Shown: positions 42,538 through 51,700, counted from the stretch's first letter. The stretch is 64,000 nucleotides of DNA from Ornithinibacter aureus (GCF_009858245.1 NZ_VMSB01000001.1:1736001-1800000); one strand, 5' to 3'. Made by a program: numbers and translations. Notes: a model not told the origin generated them from the sequence alone.

Positions 42538-43455
42538 CTACTGGGTGAGCACCTGCGCCTCACCCACGGTGATGCGCACGGAGTTGGCGAACTGCAACGG
42601 GATGGACCCGCTCTGGCCCAGGCCAGACCAATCCACGGACCAGTACGAACGGGCCCACACCCGGTACACGCCCTGGCGGGAGTAGGTGTACCCGCAGTCC
42701 GGGCTGTCCTGACGGCCGTAGGAATCCTCGTAGGGGGTGCCCGGGGTGCGGCAGACCACGACCTCGCCGTCGCCCATCGACCACACCACCTTGGTCGCCT
42801 TCGCGGTCGCGGTCACCGTGTACCCGCCAGCCGACGCAGTCTTGGTCATCGGGCCCCACGTCGACGGGCCAGGGTTGGCGTCCCACATCCACACCGGCAT
42901 CCCCACCAGGCCGACACGCCCGGGCGCCGGCTCAGGGACGATGCCGATGGACACCGCTTTGAGGTTCATCGTCGCCACCGCTTGCTGGGCCAGCACCCGC
43001 GGGTCCGGTGGCGCCCCAGCCGGTGGTTGCGCCAACCAGATCAGGAAGACCGGCGCGACGACCCCGAACGCGGCGCCCGGGCGGGTGCACTCATAGACCT
43101 GCCCCTCCGTTCGGCCACCCCACACCGGATCGCTCAACGGCGGCTGCGGAGACGCCGCCTCGCAGTACGCCTGCTGCGACTGAGACCACCAACCGCCATC
43201 GCTCGAGCACGGCATCTCCCTCGACGAACCAAGCAGGGTGAACGTGCACGTCCGCTGCGCAGCTGGCTTGGTTGCACCACCACCACTCCCTCCGCTCGAC
43301 ACAGGCTCTGGGGTGGTCACGGTGATGATGCAAATGCCGCCCCTCGCGTCGGGCTCCGACCCGGGGGGACACACGATCGGCTCGGCCGCCGAAACGGTGG
43401 GCACACCGACAACAAGCATGAAGAGCGCAGCCGCAACGAGAGCTGCGGTCCTCAT
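42538..43455 (-). CDS. Secreted protein of the pilus operon
   Basis: A 305-residue protein with a clear signal peptide (MRTAALVAAALFMLVVGVPTVSA) and a beta-rich, tryptophan-containing exported domain with several Cys pairs. No enzyme motif is seen. Probably an outer or cell-wall-exposed component. The ATG abuts the upstream stop (TGATG). Confidence 0.65.
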   Translation of the reverse strand: MRTAALVAAALFMLVVGVPTVSAAEPIVCPPGSEPDARGGICIITVTTPEPVSSGGSGGGATKPAAQRTCTFTLLGSSREMPCSSDGGWWSQSQQAYCEAASPQPPLSDPVWGGRTEGQVYECTRPGAAFGVVAPVFLIWLAQPPAGAPPDPRVLAQQAVATMNLKAVSIGIVPEPAPGRVGLVGMPVWMWDANPGPSTWGPMTKTASAGGYTVTATAKATKVVWSMGDGEVVVCRTPGTPYEDSYGRQDSPDCGYTYSRQGVYRVWARSYWSVDWSGLGQSGSIPLQFANSVRITVGEAQVLTQ

Positions 43456-44042
43456 CAGCACGACGACCCCTTGAGCGAGTCACGAGTGACGAAGAAGCCG
43501 CCATCAGCCTTGACAACGGTGTAGCTGAATGACTGTTGCTCAGGCCTATCCGGGTTCACCTGAGACACGCCTTGCTCGTTGACGAGGTCGACGCCGCTGA
43601 CATCAACGCACGCGGACACGGCGAATGACTTCCCGTCGTCGGTGGTCGCTTGCAAGTCAGTGAGGGAAGACCTCCCCGTCTGGGTCAAGCCCTTCGCAGC
43701 GTAGGTACCCAACAGCGTCTGCATCTGAGCTCGAGCTTGGTCCCGAGCCACGGGGTCAAGCAGATTGAGGCTCTTCGTCGGGTTGGCAGCGAGGTCGTCA
43801 ACGACGGCCCAGTACTTCACGACCGCCTCCCCTGCGAGGCGGGCGTCTCGCTCGGCAGGGGTCTCGACCTTGGTCTCCGACGGGGACGCCGTCGGCGTGG
43901 CCGTCGAGGTCGTCACCGTCGCCTGCGACGTGGTCGCTGTCGGGTCGGGCGTGTCTGCCCCGTTGCAGGCCGTGGCCATCAGGACGGCCATGCCGGCGGC
44001 CGCCGGGAACCGCCTCAGTGCGTCAGCTGCCCGATCGCGCAT
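43455..44042 (-). CDS. Lipoprotein of the pilus operon
   Basis: A 195-residue protein with a lipobox-like ATACNG at about 24-27, then a Thr/Ser/Pro-rich linker and a soluble domain (VVKYWAVVDDLAANPTKSLN) that resembles NTF2-like proteins. It should be anchored to the outer face of the membrane. GGAGG lies five bases before the ATG. Confidence 0.65.
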   Translation of the reverse strand: MRDRAADALRRFPAAAGMAVLMATACNGADTPDPTATTSQATVTTSTATPTASPSETKVETPAERDARLAGEAVVKYWAVVDDLAANPTKSLNLLDPVARDQARAQMQTLLGTYAAKGLTQTGRSSLTDLQATTDDGKSFAVSACVDVSGVDLVNEQGVSQVNPDRPEQQSFSYTVVKADGGFFVTRDSLKGSSC

Positions 44043-44242
44043 GAGAACCTCCGAAACGGATTCCACCCACCCGCCAGGCCCGCGGGCTGCAACCACGGTG
44101 GCACGCGTCCCGGAGAATTTCCTGTTGAAAGAGGCCCTGTGGAAAACCGAGGCGCCCGCGGTGGCCCTGTGGGCAACCCACCCGGACAACGCGCTCTGGC
44201 GGGCGCCCGGCATGCGCCCGTGCCCGCCCATGCTGCTGCCCT

Positions 44243-44443
44243 TCACAGTCGCGAGAAGCCGGTCGGGATGGGCGCCAGGAGCCGGTCGACGTCCCCGGGA
44301 TCAACCCGGATCAGTCGCCCAGTGCGGTAGGCCGCCAGCTGACCGCACGCGATGCGCCGTCGCAACGTGCGGATGCTGACGCCCGTGCGGTCGGCAGCAT
44401 GGGCGAGGGACTCGTAGGACCGGTGGTGAATCGTCGGGTTCAT
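44243..44443 (-). CDS. Excisionase-like MerR-type HTH protein
   Basis: A 66-residue protein: a basic N-terminus, SLAHAADRTGVSIRTLRRRIACGQL as the helix-turn-helix, and GRLIRVDPGDVDRLL as the wing, typical of excisionase/AlpA-like or helix-turn-helix DNA-binding proteins used by integrative elements. AGGAGG lies seven bases before the ATG. It is 200 bases upstream of the lipoprotein gene on the same strand and may control either pilus expression or excision. Confidence 0.75.
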   Translation of the reverse strand: MNPTIHHRSYESLAHAADRTGVSIRTLRRRIACGQLAAYRTGRLIRVDPGDVDRLLAPIPTGFSRL

Positions 44444-44618
44444 GTGGGCACCTCCTACTATCCCTACGCACGAGAACCAGCCCTTGGGGGCCACTTTCGA
44501 CCAACCGATTTTGCGGACTCCGCCGCGGACCGTGCGCTCCGCGTGCCCCAGGTCGCGCCTGGCGTCCCCGCCTGCGGACATCACGTCGGGTCCGATTTGA
44601 GGCCAAGAAGTGCCACCG

Positions 44619-44720
44619 ATCCGACACGTATCCGACACGCCGGACAAGCGACACGGCCCCTGAGCCGCGTTTCCGCAGTTCAGGGGCCGTGTGTGGTGGT
44701 GGATGTGGAGGGACTCGAAG
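44619..44720 (-). repeat. Degenerate copy of the tRNA-Tyr 3' end plus terminator, att-like
   Basis: Read on the minus strand, CTTCGAGTCCCTC and CCACCA are followed by a hairpin whose loop holds CTGCGGAAACGCGG. The same loop and order (TTCGAATCC, CACCA, hairpin) occur at tRNA-Tyr (53920-54000). Beside both is a doubled CACGTATC motif (44619-44640 here). This fits a second attachment site of an element integrated at tRNA-Tyr, though divergence is substantial. Confidence 0.5.
44651..44692. terminator. Strong hairpin, bidirectional terminator-like
   Basis: A 13-base perfect stem (ACACGGCCCCTGA with TCAGGGGCCGTGT) around a 16-base loop. No T-tract of note. It lies downstream of the CBASS operon only after its last stop at 45005. 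Confidence 0.65.
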
Positions 44721-45004
44721 CGTTCCGCCGCTGATCACGAGCGGGAAGACGCACCTCCTGACCGTCTTTCGTCACAGGAGGTAGTCAACTGAGCGTCGCC
44801 GACACTGAGCCCACACCAGCTACGCGACCCGATGGGCAGTCTGCCGTTGGAAGACCGCAAGGCCGCCCGCGAAGCCCGGCTGGAGTAGCCCTACTCGCGA
44901 CGAAGAGACACACCCAAGAGACACACCGAGCTGTTCTCGCTCATCCCGGAGCGCAGGAGCCTCCACGGTTGGAGCTTGTGCTGCGGAACCCGTGAGCACA
45001 GGGG

Positions 45005-46000
45005 TTACGGGTTCGAAGCACCTGTTGGAGACAACGGTGCCGCAGGTGCTGCCAGACGGGCGCGGTGCTCCTCAGCCAGGTCCTGCATCTGGGCTTCGTC
45101 CCGGTTCTTGAACATGGCGTAGACCGGCCCCGGCACTCGCCCGAACTGGGAGCGCGTCCGGAAGATCCCGTCCTGCACTTGTCGCGCCAGAACCATCAGG
45201 CGGGTGAGCTCGGCCTGGTGGATGGCACCACTCTGGGCATGCGCCAGGACGTCGGTGACGAGGAGGACCAGTCGGGAGCGCTCGTCCATCACCTGCTGCT
45301 GCACCCTCCACCGCTCCCGACCAAGGTCGAAGGCCGCTGCTGCAGGAACGAACGCCACCATCAGTGTCTGCGCCACTTTGGCATCAGCCAGGACGGCGAC
45401 GAGCACTCCGAGCGATACCCAGCACAGGCCGGTGAGGATGAGGAAACGCCGGAAGCGCCGACGAAGGCGCACGTCCCAGTTCAGGTTCTGCTCCTGAGAG
45501 ATGAACACATCCAGGGGGTAGTGCACTCGGTCGGTGTTGTCGTACCACCCTTCCTGGATGCGCTGCTCGGCGCCCGAGGTCGGCTTCAGAGAACCGGCCA
45601 GTTGCAGCATCCGGTCGGGGGTGACGCGCTGGGATGACCCCAAAGTCTCGTTCCACGGCAGCGCGAAGAGCCGACAGTCGAAGACCTCCTGGATCGTTGC
45701 CGCCTCCTCGGTCGAGGCCTTCGCCAGAGCGCCCAGTACGAACGCGGACACCAGAAACCACGCGAACCCCGAAAGGGTCACCGGCCCTTGCCATTTCCCG
45801 GTGTATGCCGAGACCATGCCCACGATCGCAAGGACCACCGCGCCGGTCTCCTGAGCAGTGGCGAACCACTGCGTGCGCCGGTGCACAACGGCTGCCGCTC
45901 GCTGCAAGCTGACCTCATCTGTCTCGAGTTGGCGCAAGTGCAGGGGCGCCGGCGGAATGCCCGTCGGCTGGCTGAGATTGACCAGGTAGGGAGAGCTCAT
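45005..46000 (-). CDS. S-4TM family CBASS effector
   Basis: A 331-residue protein with four predicted membrane spans in two pairs (about 49-67 and 73-94; about 187-207 and 211-228) and a large middle domain, matching the S-4TM family of predicted pore-forming effectors next to cyclic-nucleotide synthases. On activation by the second messenger it should permeabilise the membrane and kill the infected cell. The ATG overlaps the CD-NTase stop as ATGA; the frame is open to 46036 but the overlap decides. It is the last gene of the operon. Confidence 0.82.
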   Translation of the reverse strand: MSSPYLVNLSQPTGIPPAPLHLRQLETDEVSLQRAAAVVHRRTQWFATAQETGAVVLAIVGMVSAYTGKWQGPVTLSGFAWFLVSAFVLGALAKASTEEAATIQEVFDCRLFALPWNETLGSSQRVTPDRMLQLAGSLKPTSGAEQRIQEGWYDNTDRVHYPLDVFISQEQNLNWDVRLRRRFRRFLILTGLCWVSLGVLVAVLADAKVAQTLMVAFVPAAAAFDLGRERWRVQQQVMDERSRLVLLVTDVLAHAQSGAIHQAELTRLMVLARQVQDGIFRTRSQFGRVPGPVYAMFKNRDEAQMQDLAEEHRARLAAPAAPLSPTGASNP

Positions 46001-46860
46001 GGGTTGGACATTCTGGTCCCGAACAGCTTTTGCCACTCCTTGACCGCGGCACGCTCGGACCCGGCGTCGGCCAGGTCGACGGCCCTCTCCGCGATGCGAC
46101 GAGCGTCGCCCAGCGCCTGCTGAGCCTCCGCCCGCTGCGCGGCGGTCATCGTGTTGACGTCCCCACCCAACCCCGCCGGGTCGTCGAACACCTCGTGGAC
46201 GCGGTCGGCGGCGTTTGCGAAGAAGAAGACGAGCTCGTCGGAGTGCAGCCCATAGGGGGAGCGCACGATGTCGTGAGCCATCACCTCGAGCAGGAATGAG
46301 GGTGTGACCGTGCCGCCGAGCTCGCGGTTCGCGGCCTTAACCATCTTCACGAAGGGCACGAAATTGCCGTCACACTCTTGGTTTTTCGAGGTGGTGAGCT
46401 TGTGGTGGTCCTTGGGGTTGGTCGCCAGCCAACGACTGCGGTCAGGGTCGGGGATGACCCAGCCGCCCTCGCTGCGCTCGAACGCGGGGACCACCTCGAT
46501 CGAGGTGACAACGGAGTCGGTGCCGAAGGGAATGACGACAGCCATCCCGTCGAGGACCGCGTCGGGCCACTTGTCGTTCACGACCGCCTTCAGCTCGTCC
46601 AGGACGACGTGGGGCTCCTTGTAGCGCAGCTGGCCCTGGGGCCCGTCGGGGTCAATCACAACGAAGACGTCGACATCGGACATCGGCTTGGTCTTGGTGT
46701 GGCGCCGGTAGGAACCGGTGAGGAAGTCCTCGATCAGGTCCCACTGGGTCCGCACATGGTCCCGGATGCGGTGGTGGCGCCGGATGGCGGTCGCCTGCTC
46801 GGTGGCAGTGATCTCCAGGTTACTGCTCAGATTCTTGAACGCCTCGGCGATCACACTCAT
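45997..46860 (-). CDS. CD-NTase (cyclic oligonucleotide synthase) of CBASS
   Basis: A 287-residue nucleotidyltransferase. The active-site pattern is complete: GS at 49-50, the Asp pair in SDVDVFVV (62 and 64), and the third acid in SIEVVP (Glu122). With the TRIP13-like and HORMA-like partners, it should make a cyclic oligonucleotide when phage protein is sensed. The long open frame to 47217 is rejected: the HORMA gene occupies that stretch, and AGGAG lies 12 bases before the ATG at 46860. The clade cannot be assigned from reading alone; systems with HORMA are usually clades C or D. Confidence 0.88.
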   Translation of the reverse strand: MSVIAEAFKNLSSNLEITATEQATAIRRHHRIRDHVRTQWDLIEDFLTGSYRRHTKTKPMSDVDVFVVIDPDGPQGQLRYKEPHVVLDELKAVVNDKWPDAVLDGMAVVIPFGTDSVVTSIEVVPAFERSEGGWVIPDPDRSRWLATNPKDHHKLTTSKNQECDGNFVPFVKMVKAANRELGGTVTPSFLLEVMAHDIVRSPYGLHSDELVFFFANAADRVHEVFDDPAGLGGDVNTMTAAQRAEAQQALGDARRIAERAVDLADAGSERAAVKEWQKLFGTRMSNP

Positions 46861-46874
46861 CGGTCTCGTTCTCC

Positions 46875-47384
46875 TCAGTCGTAGATGGTCATGGAGGCGG
46901 ATGCGCCCGGCGCGGATGCGAGCGTGCCGGCACTGGTGGAGCGCAGCCCCTTGCGGTCCGCAGAAGTGCCGGGGCTCCAACCGGGCATGATGCTTCGTGG
47001 GCCGTGGAACTGGACGAACAAGCGTGTCTTTGTACCGGCTGGTAGGCGGGGCAGCTTCGTCAGGAAGCGCCGGATCCTGTCCTTGGAGGCGGCGAATACC
47101 ACGTCGTCGACGCCGCCGGCGTGGTAAGTGACCGGAAACTCGACGACGGTGAGCAGCCTCCCTGCGGGAGAGGTGAACTCGACGCTGACCGCCTTCAGCG
47201 ACCGTTCGCTGATCCACTGGGTCACCGCCGCCTCGTTGTTCTCCCAGTCATCGGTGACCACGTTCGGCGCCAGGCCGAGCTGGGCGATCGCTTCGGCGAG
47301 CGTGCCCAAGATGTTGCTCGTTAGGTGCGTCGCGACCTGGGTCCAGGTGGCGACGTAGCTGTTCGTCGACGTCCAGGTACTCAC
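46875..47384 (-). CDS. cap7: Bacterial HORMA-domain protein of type III CBASS
   Basis: A 169-residue protein that begins with the pattern of bacterial HORMA family 1: a Tyr/Thr-rich strand, HLTSNILGTLAEAIAQLGL, then DDWENNEAAVTQWISERSLKAVSVEF, and a C-terminal Ser/Ala-rich safety-belt region. It would bind a peptide of phage origin and activate the CD-NTase; TRIP13 remodels it. The ATG overlaps the previous gene as ATGA; 14 bases separate it from the CD-NTase start. Confidence 0.75.
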   Translation of the reverse strand: MSTWTSTNSYVATWTQVATHLTSNILGTLAEAIAQLGLAPNVVTDDWENNEAAVTQWISERSLKAVSVEFTSPAGRLLTVVEFPVTYHAGGVDDVVFAASKDRIRRFLTKLPRLPAGTKTRLFVQFHGPRSIMPGWSPGTSADRKGLRSTSAGTLASAPGASASMTIYD

Positions 47385-47857
47385 CGCAGCCCCCTGAGGG
47401 CATCGGCGTTAACGAGTGGGGCGGATGCCGACAAGGTCGCCTTCGGTGCGTGGTCGGGCGCGGGATCGGTGGTTAGGTGCTGGTTGCTCGCAGCGACGGT
47501 CTCGATGGTCGTCCCCAGTTGGTCGGGAGTGGGCAGGTGGAGCGTGAAACTGTTCGCGGCGCTGACGCCCGAGACCGCTTGGAGGTTCTCCTCACCGTCG
47601 ATGGCGTCTTCGTCGTAGCGACACAGGATCTCGCACACGGCCTGGCCGGCCACGAGCACGACGGGCACGGTCTTGAGGTGTCGGGAGGACACGAGGAGCA
47701 GCAGGGCGGGGCGCGCGGCGGACAGCGCGAAGTCCACCGCCTGGGTGTCGACGCGTTTGGCCGTCGCCAAGGTGGTGGCTATCAGGTCGGTGATCGCCGT
47801 CACCGTCTGCGAGGTGCTGCGTGCTGGGGAGGCGTTCAGGGTCCGACGGCGCTTCAT
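47381..47857 (-). CDS. Second small CBASS protein, possibly HORMA-like
   Basis: A 158-residue protein between the TRIP13-like and HORMA genes, overlapping both as ATGA. It starts with helices (TVTAITDLIATTLATAKRVDTQ), then a beta region VPVVLVAGQAVCEILCR, and ends in a Pro/Ala-rich tail. Some type III CBASS systems encode two HORMA proteins, so this may be a divergent second one; the evidence is mostly position and size. Confidence 0.6.
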   Translation of the reverse strand: MKRRRTLNASPARSTSQTVTAITDLIATTLATAKRVDTQAVDFALSAARPALLLLVSSRHLKTVPVVLVAGQAVCEILCRYDEDAIDGEENLQAVSGVSAANSFTLHLPTPDQLGTTIETVAASNQHLTTDPAPDHAPKATLSASAPLVNADALRGLR

Positions 47858-48738
47858 GATGCGGCCCCCGCGGCGTCCACGACGTCCGCGGCAGCCAGCA
47901 GCTGCCTCATGGTCAACTTCGCCGGGTCCACGGTTGTGGCCGTCGCCGAGGCCAGGGAGCCGATGACAAACTTGCGCGCCATGCGCCCGTCGAGGCCGTC
48001 TAGCCGTGCGGCGACCTCGGGCAAGGCCGGGTCTTCCGCCAGGGTACGCAGTGCGGGGTAGAGAGCGCCGAGTTCGTGCAAGGTAGACCGAATGATGGCG
48101 GCCAGCGCCTGCTGGTTGGGGGCGGGGACGAGTATGGCGGCGTCCGCCCGGGACATGAAGGCCTCGTCGAGGCCGGCCATGAAGTTGCTGGTGGCGACGA
48201 AGAGCAGGTGTGGACACTTGCGCGTGTTGGTGTCGAGCGCGGTCAGGACGGCGCCGGTGGCGCGGTGGACGTCGGCGGGGTTCGCACCCAGTGATGCCTC
48301 GGACCGGGCGACGACCATCGACTCGACCTCATCGAGGACGACCACAGTCGGCTGGCCGTCGTCGGCCAGGCCTGGGATGTAGTCGCTGAGCAGCTCGTGG
48401 ACCTGCTGCTGGGACTTCCCGTGCTCGCCGGACATCAGCCCATGCGGGTTGATCTCGATCCGCCGCACCCGCCGTCCCGTGACGTACGGGGCAAGCTGGA
48501 AGGGCAGTCCCCGGGCGAGCGAAGTCTTGCCCGTGCCCGGTGGTCCGTGGAGCACGATCTGGCCGTGCAGGCCGGTAGACGCAAACGGCATCTGCTGGCG
48601 CAGCGTGAGTGCGAGCAGCGCGTGGTTGCGGATCTGGTCCTTTATGGCGTCATCCATAACGATGCCGGACCAAGGGCTGTCATCAGCGGATGCGGTGGTG
48701 ATCGTCTCGTTGGCGATCACGCACTCTTCGACCTGCAT
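47854..48738 (-). CDS. cap6: TRIP13/Pch2-like AAA+ ATPase of type III CBASS
   Basis: A 294-residue AAA+ protein: Walker A GPPGTGKT at 65-72, Walker B VVVLDEVES at 132-140, sensor-like FVATSNFMAGLDEAFMSRAD. It should disassemble HORMA-peptide complexes and so keep the synthase off in uninfected cells. It is the first gene of the five-gene operon. Start at ATG 48738; a strong terminator separates it from the upstream operon, so it must have its own promoter. Confidence 0.85.
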   Translation of the reverse strand: MQVEECVIANETITTASADDSPWSGIVMDDAIKDQIRNHALLALTLRQQMPFASTGLHGQIVLHGPPGTGKTSLARGLPFQLAPYVTGRRVRRIEINPHGLMSGEHGKSQQQVHELLSDYIPGLADDGQPTVVVLDEVESMVVARSEASLGANPADVHRATGAVLTALDTNTRKCPHLLFVATSNFMAGLDEAFMSRADAAILVPAPNQQALAAIIRSTLHELGALYPALRTLAEDPALPEVAARLDGLDGRMARKFVIGSLASATATTVDPAKLTMRQLLAAADVVDAAGAAS

Positions 48739-48831
48739 CGTGGGCTTGCCTCCGTCGGTTGTCCTGGGAGGCCTGCCGGTTGCACGGGCCTCGACCAGTC
48801 CAAGGGCAGGTTCGCCGACCGGATGTCAAAA

Positions 48832-48878
48832 GGTCCGGCCCGGTAAATGCCACCGTTGGCATTCACCGGGCCGGAACC
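48832..48878. terminator. Terminator between the two defence operons
   Basis: TCCGGCCCGGT-AATGCCA pairs with TGGCATT-ACCGGGCCGGA (one mismatch) around a four-base loop, a 20-pair hairpin located 34 bases after the ATPase stop. It indicates that the upstream operon ends here. Confidence 0.8.
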
Positions 48879-48912
48879 CGTGGTCGTGGTCGCTCGGAGG
48901 ATCGAGGGTCGG

Positions 48913-50742
48913 TCAGGGCTTGAGGTGCCCCAGAAGGGACTCCAGCAACGCCGCCGAGTCCTCGGCCGACTCGTCGAAGAACCCCTCGGGCCAGTTCGAC
49001 ATGGACCCGTCGAGCTCGGGCTGGACCGCGATGTAGCGAGTCGCTCCCTTATGCCGTTCGGCAAAGACCAGCCCCACCCGGCGCTGCACCCGACCGGTGC
49101 GGTCCTCGGCAGTGCGCCGACGAAGTCGCGTCACCAAGTAGTCGCTGTGGGTCTCCACGATGAGCTGGCGGCCGCTGCCCGCCACAGCCAGGAGGAAGTC
49201 GGCCAGTCGCTGCTGAACCCCGGGGTTGAGGTGGAGCTCGGGTTGCTCGATGAGCAGCAGGGACCCCGGCGGTGCCTGGAGGCACATCACTAGAACCGGC
49301 AGCAGTTGGCTGACCCCCGTACCGACGCTGGTCAGGTCCAGCTCTGCGTCGACGTCCGGCTGTCTAACGGACAGCTGCAGCCCGAGACGCCCACGGTCCT
49401 CGGTGGTAAACGCGTCAGCGATTCCCAGGTGAGCAGCCCACGCGTTAACCGCCTCCGACAGGCTGTGCGGTCTGATGGACCTGCCCGGGATAGGGGGGAA
49501 GGAGTGCACCGGCTGGCGACCGTTCGTGTCGAGCACGGAGGCGGTGTACTCGCCTTTGTCGCCGATGAAGCCGGGGTGGACGGCGGGCGAGGACCGGTAG
49601 ACCACGGCAGGATCCATTCGCAGCGGTCCCAGATGTTGCACGCGGGTGCTGAGGAAGTCGCGGGCGTCGGCGATGGCGTCGCGCAGGATCTCCGGCGGGG
49701 TCTCGATCCGGGGGGCGCTTCGGTCGCCAACGCGTAACGCCGTGGTCACCATGTCGTACACATGGACTAGCTGGGACGAGGTCCAGTCCCCCTGTGCCAG
49801 CGTCGGGTTCGACCGTTCGAGCTCGCGGATGTGTGCCCGGATCAGCCGTTCAGCATGGATGCTTTCAAGCATGGTGTCTGGCGCCTCGTCGATGATCGAC
49901 TGCAATGCCCCAGTAATCCTCTGTGCGGCTGCTTGAGGGTCTGTTCGCTCGCGGTTGGTGGCCGTGCGGAGTTCCCTTCCTCGAGGGTCGTGGGGGCCGG
50001 TCCCGCGTTTGGGCAGGTTGGCCCGAACCGCCTCGGAGCGCACGTCGAACCAGATCTGAAAGAGCATGTCCGCCAAGGGGAGGGTGAACAGGTAGGACAT
50101 GGGAAAGCCGCCGAGGATGTTGGCGTCGATGAAGGACGCGACCTGCTCGTCGTACTCGCGGACGGCCCCTTCGTATTGCACTTGGTGTCCGAACGAGTGC
50201 GTGGGCCGTTTCCGTTTGGCCTGCGTCGCCGACAGGCTTGCGTGCTCCATACCCTCGACGAGCGCCCTTACCTTGACTCCGACGATGTTGCTTGCTGCGC
50301 TCTGACCTTTCGGTGAGCCCTTCAAGGTGACGTCCCACTCCAGGCGGGTGTCATCGGCCAGCTCGAGCCGCCGCCGTGCCCGGCGCCTGGCGGATGCGGC
50401 AAAAGGCAGGTAGGAGTCAGTTGAGGCGTAGAACTCGGGCGAGCCGAGGTGGAAGCATCCGCCGATCTCGATGGGCTCGTCCGGGGCGGCGGCGCTGAAG
50501 CGCGTCTCTTCGAAGGTCCCCAACCGGATCTGCTCGCCGTTGAGCGGAAACGCGTCGCCGCTGGAGTTCGCCGCCTGCGCAGCGACGCGAATCGACTGCA
50601 GCAGTGTGCTCTTCCCTGCTGAGTTCGCCCCAACCACCACAGTCAGCGGCGCAAGGTGGACCTCCGCGTTGGCTACTGACTTGAAGTTGCGCAGGCGCCA
50701 GCTTCGCAGTGACAGCCCCTCGTGCCATTCGGACTCAGACAT
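48913..50742 (-). CDS. DUF3696-type ABC/RecF-like ATPase, probable defence protein
   Basis: A 609-residue SMC/ABC-like ATPase. Walker A GANSAGKST near residue 38, the signature-like SVGTGVSQLLPVLV near 490, Walker B LLLIEQPELHLNP near 515, and ETHSDYLVTRLRRR. This order, with the C-terminal block about 60 residues long, fits DUF3696-type ATPases, which occur in several phage-defence systems (as I recall, including Menshen NsnC). It overlaps the gene before it by eight bases (ATGTCTGA) and is the last of four. Confidence 0.8.
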   Translation of the reverse strand: MSESEWHEGLSLRSWRLRNFKSVANAEVHLAPLTVVVGANSAGKSTLLQSIRVAAQAANSSGDAFPLNGEQIRLGTFEETRFSAAAPDEPIEIGGCFHLGSPEFYASTDSYLPFAASARRRARRRLELADDTRLEWDVTLKGSPKGQSAASNIVGVKVRALVEGMEHASLSATQAKRKRPTHSFGHQVQYEGAVREYDEQVASFIDANILGGFPMSYLFTLPLADMLFQIWFDVRSEAVRANLPKRGTGPHDPRGRELRTATNRERTDPQAAAQRITGALQSIIDEAPDTMLESIHAERLIRAHIRELERSNPTLAQGDWTSSQLVHVYDMVTTALRVGDRSAPRIETPPEILRDAIADARDFLSTRVQHLGPLRMDPAVVYRSSPAVHPGFIGDKGEYTASVLDTNGRQPVHSFPPIPGRSIRPHSLSEAVNAWAAHLGIADAFTTEDRGRLGLQLSVRQPDVDAELDLTSVGTGVSQLLPVLVMCLQAPPGSLLLIEQPELHLNPGVQQRLADFLLAVAGSGRQLIVETHSDYLVTRLRRRTAEDRTGRVQRRVGLVFAERHKGATRYIAVQPELDGSMSNWPEGFFDESAEDSAALLESLLGHLKP

Positions 50743-51700
50743 GGGCTGCCTTCCCTCGGTCAGCTTCGGAGACGACCACTTGGTGCCGGCGGCCACCAAT
50801 CACCACTGACTGGTACCAGACTTCTGGTCCATGGGGACTGGATCCCCACAAGGTCGATACCGACTCCACCGTGATGCAGCGGACATGTGCCGGGAGCTCG
50901 GCGGCAAGGTCCCACAGGACCGCCACCAACGTGTCGTCTCGAACGTCCCGAAGTGCCCCTACTTGCTCGGCCGCCCCATCGCGCAGCGCATGAGGGCGTA
51001 GGAGCAACTTGTGTCGGCGGTGGACCTGGTCGCGCACTGCGGCCCACAGGGCAAAGGAGACGTCTCGGTGTGGAACCGGCAGGGCGGGTAGGACCTGCGC
51101 CGGCAACCGCACCTGGTCGCAGGCCAGCAGCCGAGTGGCGACCCGGGCCAGCTGGGCACGCGCAGCGAGCGGCACCTGGGCGGAGTCGAACGCCATGGGG
51201 TCGATGACCCGGGCCACGTCCTCGGTGCCGTCAACGAGCTGGTAACGGCATTCGGAGGTAAGGGCGACAAGTGCGTCGAGCTCGTTCTCTTTCCAACGCC
51301 ATCGTCCGTCCAGCTCATCGCGGAGCGCAACACCAGCGACCGTGGCCTCATCGAGGTCGGTGGCGGCATGCCCCAGCACTGGGCCGACCTGAACGAGCCA
51401 GGCGAGGCCGGTGATGTCGGGTAGCGCGATGACGTCGTAGCCCAGCCCGGTGTCGGCTCCGCGAAGTAGCCGATCCGTCGACGTGCCCTGCTCAAGCTCG
51501 GGGGAGAGCAAGACCACGGTTGCAGACGCGGACCAGTTGCTTACAGCGGTGATGAGGACCAGACGAGGCGGCGTTCCTGGGTCCATCGGCTCGAGCCGTC
51601 GAATTTGGCCGGCAGCCACAACACTGTCGTCGACAGGTGTCGGGGCTGTTCGGTGCTGTGAAAGAACCTCACGAAGCCAAGCAGGCCGCTGGTCGCTCAC
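50735..51700 (-). CDS. Unknown protein of the ATPase operon
   Basis: A 321-residue soluble protein rich in Leu, Ala and Val. LVLITAVSNWSASATVVLLSPELE and similar strands alternate with helices, and no catalytic motif is seen. It sits between the sigma-like and ATPase genes, overlapping the first by four and the second by eight bases, so all are made together. It may be a sensor or adaptor, which is inference. Confidence 0.65.
   Translation of the reverse strand: MSDQRPAWLREVLSQHRTAPTPVDDSVVAAGQIRRLEPMDPGTPPRLVLITAVSNWSASATVVLLSPELEQGTSTDRLLRGADTGLGYDVIALPDITGLAWLVQVGPVLGHAATDLDEATVAGVALRDELDGRWRWKENELDALVALTSECRYQLVDGTEDVARVIDPMAFDSAQVPLAARAQLARVATRLLACDQVRLPAQVLPALPVPHRDVSFALWAAVRDQVHRRHKLLLRPHALRDGAAEQVGALRDVRDDTLVAVLWDLAAELPAHVRCITVESVSTLWGSSPHGPEVWYQSVVIGGRRHQVVVSEADRGKAAHV

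Larger units (their letters stand above)
44444..45004. other. Spacer with a degenerate tRNA-end/att-like segment
   Basis: No gene is supported over these 560 bases. The interval 44619-44720 holds a paired arm-type repeat, a strong hairpin and, on the minus strand, a sequence resembling a tRNA T-arm and CCA end; it is described separately. Confidence 0.55.

Noticed and set aside
44301-44738. Minus-strand frame of 145 residues upstream of the excisionase-like gene
   Set aside because: It crosses the hairpin and the tRNA-like segment and has biased composition.
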